The notes below the pieces were generated by a model. It was not told the origin of the DNA. It did no database searches and saw only the letters and a list, made by a program, of their open reading frames with translations. 6,695 nucleotides of DNA from assembly GCA_030432015.1 (NCBI GenBank), contig JAUIHJ010000465.1, forward strand, positions 1-6,695, given 5' to 3'. Made by a program: the position numbers and the translations under genes. Shown piece by piece: positions 1 to 5,539 of the stretch. Positions within the stretch are counted from its first letter, which is position 1. Each line of letters begins with the position of its first letter. Source of the DNA: a bacterium (GTDB taxonomy: Bacteria > Planctomycetota > Planctomycetia > Pirellulales > Pirellulaceae).

Positions 1-391
1 CCTCTAACCCTCCCCGCGCCGTCAGGTTGGGACGACGCTGGCCGGTGACCGGGTCCGCATTGATGCGGTCAATCAGCGTTTCGGCATCCGCACGCAACCA
101 AACCACTTCGCATTCCGCCAACGCCTTACGCGTTTCGCCGCGAAGCACGGCCCCACCACCGAGTGCCAGCACAGACTGTGGCTTCTGCAAGGCGGTGCGG
201 ATCTCGTCGACTTCCATGTCACGGAACCGCGCTTCGCCATCCTCGGCGAAAATCTGCTGGATTGACTTTCCCGCCCGCAACTCGATCAATTCATCGGTAT
301 CGACGGCGGACCAACCCAAGCGATCGGCCAACAGTTTGGCGACGGTTGTCTTGCCGGTGCCCCGGTATCCGATCAGCGCCACGTTCGTCAT
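1..391 (-). CDS. aroK: Shikimate kinase, C-terminal end missing at window edge
   Basis: Shikimate kinase transfers the gamma-phosphate of ATP to shikimate, giving shikimate 3-phosphate in the cytoplasmic route to chorismate. The visible 130 residues begin MTNVALIGYRGTGKTT. They hold the Walker A P-loop (GYRGTGKT, residues 8-15), the shikimate-binding aspartate D33 in the DTDE motif, the FRDME motif whose R57 matches the substrate-binding arginine, the GGG motif at 78-80, and the lid region ending in RRPNLT (119-124) with its conserved arginine. The family is about 170-190 residues long, so roughly 40-60 residues are lost beyond the left edge. The ATG at 391 is favoured by an AGGA element six bases upstream (398-401) and by the P-loop lying at the usual distance. 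It follows aroDE by 64 bases on the same strand, consistent with a shared shikimate-pathway transcript. Confidence 0.95.
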   Translation of the reverse strand, partial: MTNVALIGYRGTGKTTVAKLLADRLGWSAVDTDELIELRAGKSIQQIFAEDGEARFRDMEVDEIRTALQKPQSVLALGGGAVLRGETRKALAECEVVWLRADAETLIDRINADPVTGQRRPNLTARGGLE

Positions 392-455
392 TGCGCATCC
401 TGCGGCGGTTTGTGAAAAATTGAGCTTGGCCGGGCGGCGTGTACGCGACCAGAGA

Positions 456-1940
456 TCAAGCTTTGGTAGCCCCGATCAACCGCCGTACGGACTGACGCAT
501 GAGTTCGATTGGTGGTTCGTGCTTGGTGAATAGCTTGAATTGAATCGCCGCCTGCCGCACGAACATGTCAACGCCCGTCACCACGTGGCAGTCCTTCTCG
601 CGTGCCTGTTTGATCAACAACGTCTGCTCCGGATTGTAAACCGTGTCAAACACAATCATCGACCGGACGAGTTGGCTCCCATCGTACGGGCTCTCGTCGA
701 CGTTGGGATGCATGCCGACGGGGGTACAGTTGGCCAGCAGATCACATCGCACCTTGTGCCGCGCTGTCCACTCCACCGATTCACAATGGAAATGTTTGGC
801 CAGAGCCTCGGCACGCTCCTTCTTCCTGGCAGTCACCACGACCTTGGTGCCGCGTGATTGCAACGCATGGGTGACAGCCTTAGCCGCACCGCCGGCTCCC
901 ATCACCAGGGCGGTTCGGCCCGTCAAGTGATCAATGTCCTGTCCGCGGCTGAGATCCGCGGTCACGCTATCCAGCGCTGCCGTATGGTCCGTATTGTAGG
1001 CACGCCGATCAAACCCATCGATCACGACCGTGTTGGCAGCACCAATGTGGTCGACCGCATTATCCGTCTCGGTAACCAGGGGAATAATATCTTCCTTGTG
1101 CGGAATCGTAACGCTGAGTCCCCGGATGCTCAGCTGCCGGCAGATCCCCATGAAGTCGGTCAATTCTTCGCGCGGCACTCGAAACGGAATATAGACCGCG
1201 TCGATCCCCAATTCCTTGAACGCGGCATTATGGATGATCGGGCTGAGGCTGTGTCCAATCGGATCTGCAATGACGCCAAACACATCCGTATCGACGTTGA
1301 TCGCATCGTAGCGATAGAGATCCTTCATGTCGGCGTAGCTGAGCTGTCCCGGTGCAATCGCTCGTTCCTGGTTAAACGAGGCATACGTAAAGGGCGCGCC
1401 AAACTTGCCCGCCAGAATCCGGGATGGAATGCCCATTTCGCCCATGCAGAAGGCAACGGTCGGCTTTTCGCTCTCACTGATCAGCGACAGCAACCGCAAA
1501 TTGTCTCGCGGGCTATGGGCCATTGTCACAATTTTGACAATGTCCGGGTCGTGCTCGCAGCAGCGATCATGAATCGCGCGAAGATCCTCGGGCGTCTCTT
1601 CGAAGTTGTGGTAGCTGACGATGCGTTTGGTCTTGCCAAAACGGGGAATGCCGCCCGCGATATCCTCTTCCAGATCGACGTAGTCCACGCCTTCAGCAAT
1701 TGCCGAACGCAGCAGCACAATCCGCTCCTGTTCGGTCCCCTTCCAGTTACCGCCATCCTGCTCGCGGCGGCAGGTCACGATGACCGGACATTGCTTGTCG
1801 GCCATCAGGCGTTTGAGGTTCACCGAGCGGACGATGTAATCCAGCCGCAACTCGACCAGTTCCGCGCCGGATTCGGCCAGATGACGGTGTTCGGCGATCA
1901 TCATCTTGTGACGACCGCGACCAATGCTGACAACAATCAT
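456..1940 (-). CDS. aroDE: Bifunctional 3-dehydroquinate dehydratase (type I) / shikimate dehydrogenase
   Basis: This 494-residue fusion protein should catalyse two consecutive cytoplasmic steps: dehydration of 3-dehydroquinate, then NADPH-dependent reduction of 3-dehydroshikimate to shikimate. The N-terminal half (about 1-210) is a type I dehydratase: ELRLD at 30-34, CRRE at 57-60, the catalytic histidine H111 in SYHNF, the Schiff-base lysine K136 in VKIVT, R174 in the MGIPSRI stretch, and APGQ at 196-199. The C-terminal half (about 218-494) is AroE: SLSP substrate loop at 231-234, catalytic K282 in IPHK, N303 in AANT, D318 in NTD, the nucleotide loop GAGGAAKA at 348-355, NCTPVGM at 404-410, and RQAA at 462-465. 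The reading frame stays open further upstream, to a TTG at 2099, but those 53 residues match nothing in the family and the dehydratase fold begins with MIVVSIGR, so the ATG at 1940 is chosen; it has no clear Shine-Dalgarno sequence. Fusions in this order are known in plants, Chlamydia and planctomycetes. Confidence 0.95.
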   Translation of the reverse strand: MIVVSIGRGRHKMMIAEHRHLAESGAELVELRLDYIVRSVNLKRLMADKQCPVIVTCRREQDGGNWKGTEQERIVLLRSAIAEGVDYVDLEEDIAGGIPRFGKTKRIVSYHNFEETPEDLRAIHDRCCEHDPDIVKIVTMAHSPRDNLRLLSLISESEKPTVAFCMGEMGIPSRILAGKFGAPFTYASFNQERAIAPGQLSYADMKDLYRYDAINVDTDVFGVIADPIGHSLSPIIHNAAFKELGIDAVYIPFRVPREELTDFMGICRQLSIRGLSVTIPHKEDIIPLVTETDNAVDHIGAANTVVIDGFDRRAYNTDHTAALDSVTADLSRGQDIDHLTGRTALVMGAGGAAKAVTHALQSRGTKVVVTARKKERAEALAKHFHCESVEWTARHKVRCDLLANCTPVGMHPNVDESPYDGSQLVRSMIVFDTVYNPEQTLLIKQAREKDCHVVTGVDMFVRQAAIQFKLFTKHEPPIELMRQSVRRLIGATKA

Positions 1941-2070
1941 GATGACTTCAGAGCAGCTAAAGAAATGAGAGGAATATCGAATGCCGCCCATGCATCTGAC
2001 TGTCAGCCACATGGCGAGCGACCGGACACGACGGTCCGACAGCAACAAAAAAATTCGCTTCGCGGCACTT

Positions 2071-2099
2071 ATTCTGTCATCCGAGGATCGGTGGTTCAA
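2071..2099 (-). promoter_or_regulatory. Candidate sigma-70 promoter for aroDE
   Basis: Reading the minus strand, TTGAAC (2099-2094) and CAGAAT (2076-2071) are separated by exactly 17 bases. Each hexamer matches four of six consensus positions. It lies in the 231-base gap between the flavin reductase stop and the aroDE ATG and would give a leader of about 120 bases. Planctomycete promoters are poorly characterised, so this is a weak call from consensus alone. Confidence 0.27.
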
Positions 2100-2106
2100 T
2101 CCGGCG

Positions 2107-2127
2107 CGATCGATTTGCCTTCGATCG
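2107..2127. other. Small inverted repeat between flavin reductase and aroDE
   Basis: CGATCGA and TCGATCG flank a seven-base spacer, giving a perfect 7-bp stem. It lies 45 bases past the flavin reductase stop on the minus strand. No T-tract follows, so a Rho-independent terminator is not supported; it could be a weak transcript-end structure, or chance, since CGATCG is itself palindromic. Confidence 0.2.
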
Positions 2128-2171
2128 GCCTTCTGGAATCAACGGTCCCGGGGACTTCAGAGTTTCCCGCC

Positions 2172-2645
2172 TCAGGGTATCAGCCGTGCATACTTGCCGT
2201 TGAAGTACAGGAGCGGCTCGCCGCTGCCCGTCTCACCCGCCAGGATCTCGCCGATAAAGATATCGTGATCTCCGCCGTCGAGCACTTCGGTCACGCGGCA
2301 ATCGACCCAACCCAACGAATCCGCCAGGACGGGAGCGCCGGTTTCCGCCGTCGTGTAGTCCAGGCCAGAGAAATCCTTGGGCCCCTTGAATGCGAAACGG
2401 TCGGACAATTCCTGCTGCTGAGCCGTCAGGATATTGAGCGCGAAACAGCCCCCCTCGCGGAACTTCCCGTGGGAAGCGGCATCCTTCTGAACGGCGAGCA
2501 GGACCAGCGGCGGGTCGAGCGACAACGAGGTGATCCCGTTGGCCGTCATGCCCCACGTTTCGTCGCCAATCCTTGTGCTCGCCACGGTGACGCCAGTGGC
2601 AAAGGCACCCAAAATCTTTCGCTGCTGCTGAGCATCAAAACCCAC
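2172..2645 (-). CDS. Flavin reductase-like FMN-binding split-barrel protein
   Basis: This 157-residue protein belongs to the flavin reductase family of FMN-binding split-barrel proteins (COG1853; HpaC, RutF and similar). Members reduce FMN or FAD with NAD(P)H, often feeding reduced flavin to a partner monooxygenase in the cytoplasm. The hallmarks are present: FATGVTVAST near the start (15-24), the flavin-binding stretch WGMTANGITSLSLDPPLVLL (31-50), GDHDIFIGEI at 125-134, and the terminal PLLYFNGKY motif (144-152). The length is normal for the family. The frame is open to an ATG at 2735, but the extra 30 residues are low-complexity and basic, whereas the GTG at 2645 has a perfect AAGGAG eight bases upstream, so GTG is the start. 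No flavin-dependent monooxygenase is encoded in the window, so its partner is unknown. It lies 118 bases downstream of the SDR gene on the same strand and could share its transcript. Confidence 0.9.
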   Translation of the reverse strand: MGFDAQQQRKILGAFATGVTVASTRIGDETWGMTANGITSLSLDPPLVLLAVQKDAASHGKFREGGCFALNILTAQQQELSDRFAFKGPKDFSGLDYTTAETGAPVLADSLGWVDCRVTEVLDGGDHDIFIGEILAGETGSGEPLLYFNGKYARLIP

Positions 2646-2653
2646 AGTGGATT

Positions 2654-2659
2654 CTCCTT
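2654..2659 (-). promoter_or_regulatory. Shine-Dalgarno fixing the GTG start of the flavin reductase
   Basis: AAGGAG on the minus strand ends eight bases before the GTG at 2645-2643. It is the only strong ribosome binding site near any possible start of this frame, and it decides against the longer ATG start at 2735. Confidence 0.85.
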
Positions 2660-2763
2660 GAAAATTAAGAGTCAATCGCCGACGGCCCCCGCCGTTGCGG
2701 CACGACCAACCTGTCAGGCACGAGGAATTGGTCATCGGGCACGCCCGCCGCGTGGTCGCCCGG

Positions 2764-3543
2764 CTAACGGGCCGTCCAGCCGCCGTCGACGGTCAGAAGA
2801 CTGCCCGTCATGTAGCTCGACGCGCCGCTGGCCAAAAGGATCGCCGCGCCTTGAATCTCTTCCATCCGGCCCCAACGCTCCAAAGCGACGGCACCGACAA
2901 TGAACTTCTTGGTCTGCTCGTCATCGGCAATCGGTACATTCATGGGCGTCAAGAATGGACCTGGACAAATCGCGTTGCACGTAATTCCGGTGGAGGCCAA
3001 CTCGAGGGCCAATGCGCGGGTCATTTGGACGACGGCCCCTTTGCTGGTCGCATAGGGCGTGCGGTTGGCGAGCCCCACCACGCCCAGCGTGCTGGCCAGA
3101 TTGATGATTCGACCATACCCCGCCTCTTTCATTCGGGGCACGACGGCCCGGGCCATCAGCCAGACACCATCCACGTTGATCCGCTGGACGCGTTGAAATT
3201 CCTCGTGGGACAATTCTTCGATGGGACCCCGAATATTGATTCCTGCGTTATTGATCAGAATGTCGACTTTGCCGAAGGCGTCACACGTCCGCTCGACGAC
3301 GCGCTGGCAATCGTCCGGCTCAGATACATCAGCTTGGATGCCGATCGCCTGCTGGCCGAATTGTGCAGCAACTTCAGCGGCGGCGGCGGTTACCTCGGCC
3401 TCATTCCGACTGGTCAATACAACGTTCGCACCGGCCGAAGCGAGCCCGGCCGCCATCGCGAGCCCCAGCCCTTTGGAACCACCCGTAATCAGGGCGGACC
3501 GCCCCGTGAGATCAAATTGCTTAATTCCTGGTAGCGGAGACAT
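2764..3543 (-). CDS. Short-chain dehydrogenase/reductase (classical SDR), substrate unknown
   Basis: This is a 259-residue classical SDR, a cytoplasmic NAD(P)-dependent oxidoreductase of typical length. The Rossmann nucleotide motif TGGSKGLG is at 20-27, NNAG at 98-101, and the catalytic tetrad is complete: N123, S151, Y164 and K168 in YATSK. PG at 194-195 and a terminal VDGG (252-255) are also usual. R46, just after the second beta strand (LTSRN), suggests a preference for NADP(H), an inference from family rules. The opening (FDLTGRSALITGG) resembles gluconate 5-dehydrogenase and 2-deoxygluconate 3-dehydrogenase relatives, but the family is too broad to name a substrate. The frame extends upstream to a TTG at 3906, but the chosen ATG at 3543 has AGGTGAG seven bases upstream and places the Rossmann motif correctly. 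It is the first gene of the minus-strand run and is divergent from the desaturase. Confidence 0.92.
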   Translation of the reverse strand: MSPLPGIKQFDLTGRSALITGGSKGLGLAMAAGLASAGANVVLTSRNEAEVTAAAAEVAAQFGQQAIGIQADVSEPDDCQRVVERTCDAFGKVDILINNAGINIRGPIEELSHEEFQRVQRINVDGVWLMARAVVPRMKEAGYGRIINLASTLGVVGLANRTPYATSKGAVVQMTRALALELASTGITCNAICPGPFLTPMNVPIADDEQTKKFIVGAVALERWGRMEEIQGAAILLASGASSYMTGSLLTVDGGWTAR

Positions 3544-3550
3544 CGAGTAC

Positions 3551-3557
3551 CTCACCT
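3551..3557 (-). promoter_or_regulatory. Shine-Dalgarno of the SDR gene
   Basis: AGGTGAG on the minus strand ends seven bases before the ATG at 3543. It supports this start over the 121-residue-longer open frame that begins at 3906. Confidence 0.7.
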
Positions 3558-3588
3558 TGACTGGAGACTGGCGACGAATGAGCGGGCG

Positions 3589-3618
3589 GAGACATTGTCT
3601 CGCGTTGCGGCGCGAGAC
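3589..3618 (-). promoter_or_regulatory. Overlapping hairpins in the SDR 5' leader
   Basis: GTCTCGCG (3597-3604) and CGCGAGAC (3611-3618) form a perfect 8-bp, GC-rich stem with a six-base loop. The GTCTC at 3597-3601 can instead pair with GAGAC at 3589-3593 across a three-base loop, so the two hairpins exclude each other. They lie about 45-75 bases upstream of the SDR ATG and would be in its leader if transcription starts further upstream. On the plus strand the large stem is followed by GTTTT, a poor terminator. Any regulatory role is inference. Confidence 0.35.
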
Positions 3619-3897
3619 GTTTTCGAGCGTAGGACCGGGATTGCGATTGGTAACGACGCGCCGCATGCAGAGGTTCGCGGCCGGGGACTTGCAAGCGTCG
3701 CCCCGCAAGCAGAGCCGACCGGGCGATCCAAGCCGCTGCCATTTTCTCGTTTTCCGCCGAAAGTGAAAGCGGTGCGGGACGGATTCTTCCCTTTTTGCAA
3801 CGCGACCCCGTGTCCCGCGATGACCGCCCCAGGCTGGATCGATCGAAGCGCGATGCTGGCGAAGGAATACGGGTAAACCATGACGCTCCCAGCAACA

Positions 3898-3918
3898 TTT
3901 ACACAACTTTTACACAAC
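3898..3918. repeat. Tandem 10-mer at 11-base interval, possible operator
   Basis: TTTACACAAC occurs at 3898-3907 and again at 3909-3918, one base apart, so the copies are spaced by about one helical turn. The block is AT-rich in a GC-rich setting, between two divergent genes. Direct repeats on the same face of the helix suit a binding site for a transcription factor. No regulator gene is in the window. Confidence 0.4.
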
Positions 3919-4060
3919 CGAGACAGCTCGAAAACGGGTTTGACTCCGATATCCGTTACAATTCCCAGCCAAACACATGTCCCGAACAAACACCCACGAG
4001 CCAATTCAGATCGATCGATAAACCAGTCGGCACCACGGAACGTGTCGGCCAGCTTGATAC

Positions 4061-4067
4061 GGAGGAG
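4061..4067 (+). promoter_or_regulatory. Shine-Dalgarno of the desaturase
   Basis: GGAGGAG ends eight bases before the ATG at 4076. It is the strongest ribosome binding site in the window. It fixes the desaturase start and shows that the unusual acidic N-terminal tail is really translated. Confidence 0.88.
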
Positions 4068-4075
4068 CCCGACTT

Positions 4076-5092
4076 ATGGCCATTGCACCCGATGAAAATG
4101 AACTCCTAACCAAAGACTCTTTTGAAGGCGGTGGCATTGCTGTCAGTGACGAACCCGAGGTGAATTCGGTCGCGGCGGACGAGGCGTTGTGGCAAGAAGA
4201 TACTGCAACGGCGATGGACAAGGACGAACATGCCACCGAGGAGCACGAGCGGAGTCAACAGGGGATCAATTACCCAGTCGCTTTCTGGCTGGTCCTGCTC
4301 CATGTCGGCGCCCTGGCGGCTCCATTTTGCTTCAGCTGGCAAGGTCTGGTTGTCTGCCTCGCCTTGTATTGGTTCAACGGGTCCATTGGTGTCTGCCTGG
4401 GCTACCATCGGCTGCTGACCCACGGCTCGTTCAAGGTGCACCGCGTCACCCGCTACATCATCGCCTTTCTGGGTGGATTATCCGGCGAAGGCCAGGCCAT
4501 CGACTGGGTCGCGAATCACCGCAAGCACCACGCTCATAGCGATCACGATGGCGACCCCCACACGCCGCGAGACGGGGGCATTTGGGCGCATATGATTTGG
4601 ATGTGCTGGTCGCTACGGGGTCAGCACTACACCGATCACGTCAATCGCTGGGCACCGGATCTGGCCAAAGACCCCGTCATGCGCTGGATCGGCCACATGT
4701 TCCTGCCTTCGCACATTCTGAGCGGCTTTGCCCTCCTGGGGATTGGCTACTGGATGGGTGGCGGATACATGGCGGCCTCGATGCTGGTCTGGGGCTTGTT
4801 CGTACGCTTGATCATCGTGCTGCACGTCACTTGGTTCGTGAATTCCTGGGCCCATATGTGGGGCTACCGGAACTACGAAACGACCGACGACAGCCGCAAC
4901 AACTGGCTGGTCGCCATCCTGGCATTCGGCGAAGGCTGGCACAACAATCATCACGCCTATCCGCGGATGGCCAGCCAAGGACATAAGTGGTGGGAGTTTG
5001 ACGGCACCTACGTGATTATCCGCATGATGAAATGGACCGGCCTGGCCTGGGATGTGGTGGACTACAAGAAAATCAGCGATCGGAAGAAATAG
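4076..5092 (+). CDS. Acyl (stearoyl-CoA type) delta-9 fatty acid desaturase, membrane di-iron enzyme
   Basis: This 338-residue integral membrane protein belongs to the acyl-CoA desaturase family (COG1398), which uses O2 and electrons to put a cis double bond, usually delta-9, into a saturated acyl chain and so adjusts membrane fluidity. The three histidine boxes are intact: HRLLTH at 111-116, HRKHH at 148-152 and HNNHH at 289-293. N256 and H260 in NSWAH match the asparagine and extra histidine that complete the di-iron ligands in mammalian stearoyl-CoA desaturase. Hydrophobic segments lie near 68-86, 89-108, 208-227 and 231-255, fitting four membrane helices. The first 62 residues are atypical: 18 acidic and only 3 Lys/Arg, no hydrophobic stretch, probably disordered and cytoplasmic. 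No cytochrome b5 domain is fused, so a separate electron donor is needed. The gene appears to be monocistronic, closed by the terminator 40 bases downstream. Delta-9 position and the acyl carrier (CoA, ACP or lipid) cannot be read from sequence. Confidence 0.93.
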   Translation: MAIAPDENELLTKDSFEGGGIAVSDEPEVNSVAADEALWQEDTATAMDKDEHATEEHERSQQGINYPVAFWLVLLHVGALAAPFCFSWQGLVVCLALYWFNGSIGVCLGYHRLLTHGSFKVHRVTRYIIAFLGGLSGEGQAIDWVANHRKHHAHSDHDGDPHTPRDGGIWAHMIWMCWSLRGQHYTDHVNRWAPDLAKDPVMRWIGHMFLPSHILSGFALLGIGYWMGGGYMAASMLVWGLFVRLIIVLHVTWFVNSWAHMWGYRNYETTDDSRNNWLVAILAFGEGWHNNHHAYPRMASQGHKWWEFDGTYVIIRMMKWTGLAWDVVDYKKISDRKK

Positions 5093-5132
5093 ACCGACCA
5101 AGCCAATGGCCGATTGGGTCATCACCCAGCCC

Positions 5133-5166
5133 AAAGCCCGACGTTTCTCAACGTCGGGCTTTTTTT
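5133..5166 (+). terminator. Rho-independent terminator of the desaturase gene
   Basis: A perfect 13-bp stem, AAAGCCCGACGTT (5133-5145) with AACGTCGGGCTTT (5150-5162), closes a TCTC loop and runs into seven consecutive Ts (5160-5166). It starts 40 bases after the desaturase stop. A small extra hairpin (TGGGT-CATC-ACCCA, 5115-5128) precedes it. On the minus strand only three Ts follow the stem, so it acts mainly in the plus direction. Confidence 0.93.
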
Positions 5167-5539
5167 GTGACAAGCGAGACGTTTGTGCTTTTCCAACCGC
5201 GACGTCGGTCACTCGACGCGTCGGTTTTGAAATCGCTCCTTGCTAACGCCGCAGGCATGTCTGGTTGCCACTTGGAGTGCAAACACGATGGATTTTTGCC
5301 CATCCGCTGAAGCGCTGCGATGCGGCGGCAGCAAGCTGGGCGTCGTCCACCGCCTGCCGCCTCGGTTACCAATTGGCGCAACTTCAACACAGACGCTTCG
5401 GTCTTTCGATTACGATCTGCTGCTAACCTGAAACGACGACAAGCCCTGCTGGTCGCGAGACGTTTGTTGCCGCACGTCCCCCTGCCCTGTTACAATAAAG
5501 GCCCTCCCCCAACTTGCGATCCCACCCCCGCAAAGTGCT
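5167..5539. other. Non-coding stretch between the terminator and the PSCyt1/PSD1 gene
   Basis: These 373 bases contain no credible gene: the short open frames lack domains and ribosome binding sites. Visible structure consists of an inverted repeat, GGCGGCAG (5324-5331) with CTGCCGCC (5354-5361) around a 22-base loop; the palindrome CGACGCGTCG at 5214-5223; two copies of GCGAGACGTTTGT (5174-5186 and 5455-5467); and the promoter candidate at 5467-5496. Confidence 0.7.
5467..5496 (+). promoter_or_regulatory. Candidate sigma-70 promoter of the PSCyt1/PSD1 gene
   Basis: TTGCCG (5467-5472) and TACAAT (5491-5496) are 18 bases apart, matching four and five of six consensus positions. Transcription would start near 5503, giving a leader of about 37 bases before the ATG at 5540. 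It is the best-looking promoter in the window, but the call rests on consensus alone. Confidence 0.45.

Larger units (their letters stand above)
3544..4075. other. Divergent intergenic region, no credible gene
   Basis: These 532 bases separate the minus-strand SDR gene from the plus-strand desaturase and must hold both promoters. The open frames that cross it in several registers give basic, serine- and arginine-rich, low-complexity translations with no domain and no good ribosome binding site. It contains overlapping hairpins at 3589-3618, a tandem 10-mer at 3898-3918, a lone TACAAT at 3957-3962 (a possible -10 for the desaturase, but TTGACT at 3940-3945 is only 11 bases upstream, too close to be its -35), and the desaturase ribosome binding site. 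No convincing complete promoter is visible on either strand. Confidence 0.75.

Noticed and set aside
2047..2066. Terminator-like run of seven Ts on the minus strand upstream of aroDE
   Set aside because: The preceding stem is only three base pairs (CGC-GAA-GCG), too weak for a Rho-independent terminator.
1941..2099. A 53-residue N-terminal extension of AroDE from a TTG at 2099
   Set aside because: The dehydratase fold begins at MIVVSIGR; the extra residues match no family feature and overlap the promoter candidate.
2680..2697. ACGGC-CCCC-GCCGT hairpin between SDR and flavin reductase as a terminator
   Set aside because: The stem is 5 bp and no T-tract follows immediately on the minus strand.
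858..2903. A 681-codon open frame on the plus strand, antisense to aroDE and the flavin reductase
   Set aside because: It mirrors the codon pattern of well-supported genes on the other strand, spans two genes and the gaps between them, lacks a good ribosome binding site and gives a translation without a recognisable domain. It is a shadow frame typical of GC-rich DNA.
3940..3962. TTGACT and TACAAT as a -35/-10 pair for the desaturase
   Set aside because: The spacer is 11 bases; a sigma-70 promoter needs about 16-18.
3552..4004. Open frames of 93-181 codons in the SDR-desaturase intergenic region, on both strands
   Set aside because: The translations are arginine- and serine-rich with no motif, overlap each other in different frames, and none has a convincing ribosome binding site.
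4613..5212. A 199-codon open frame antisense to the desaturase
   Set aside because: It runs through the desaturase terminator and the 3' half of a certain gene, and has no recognisable domain.
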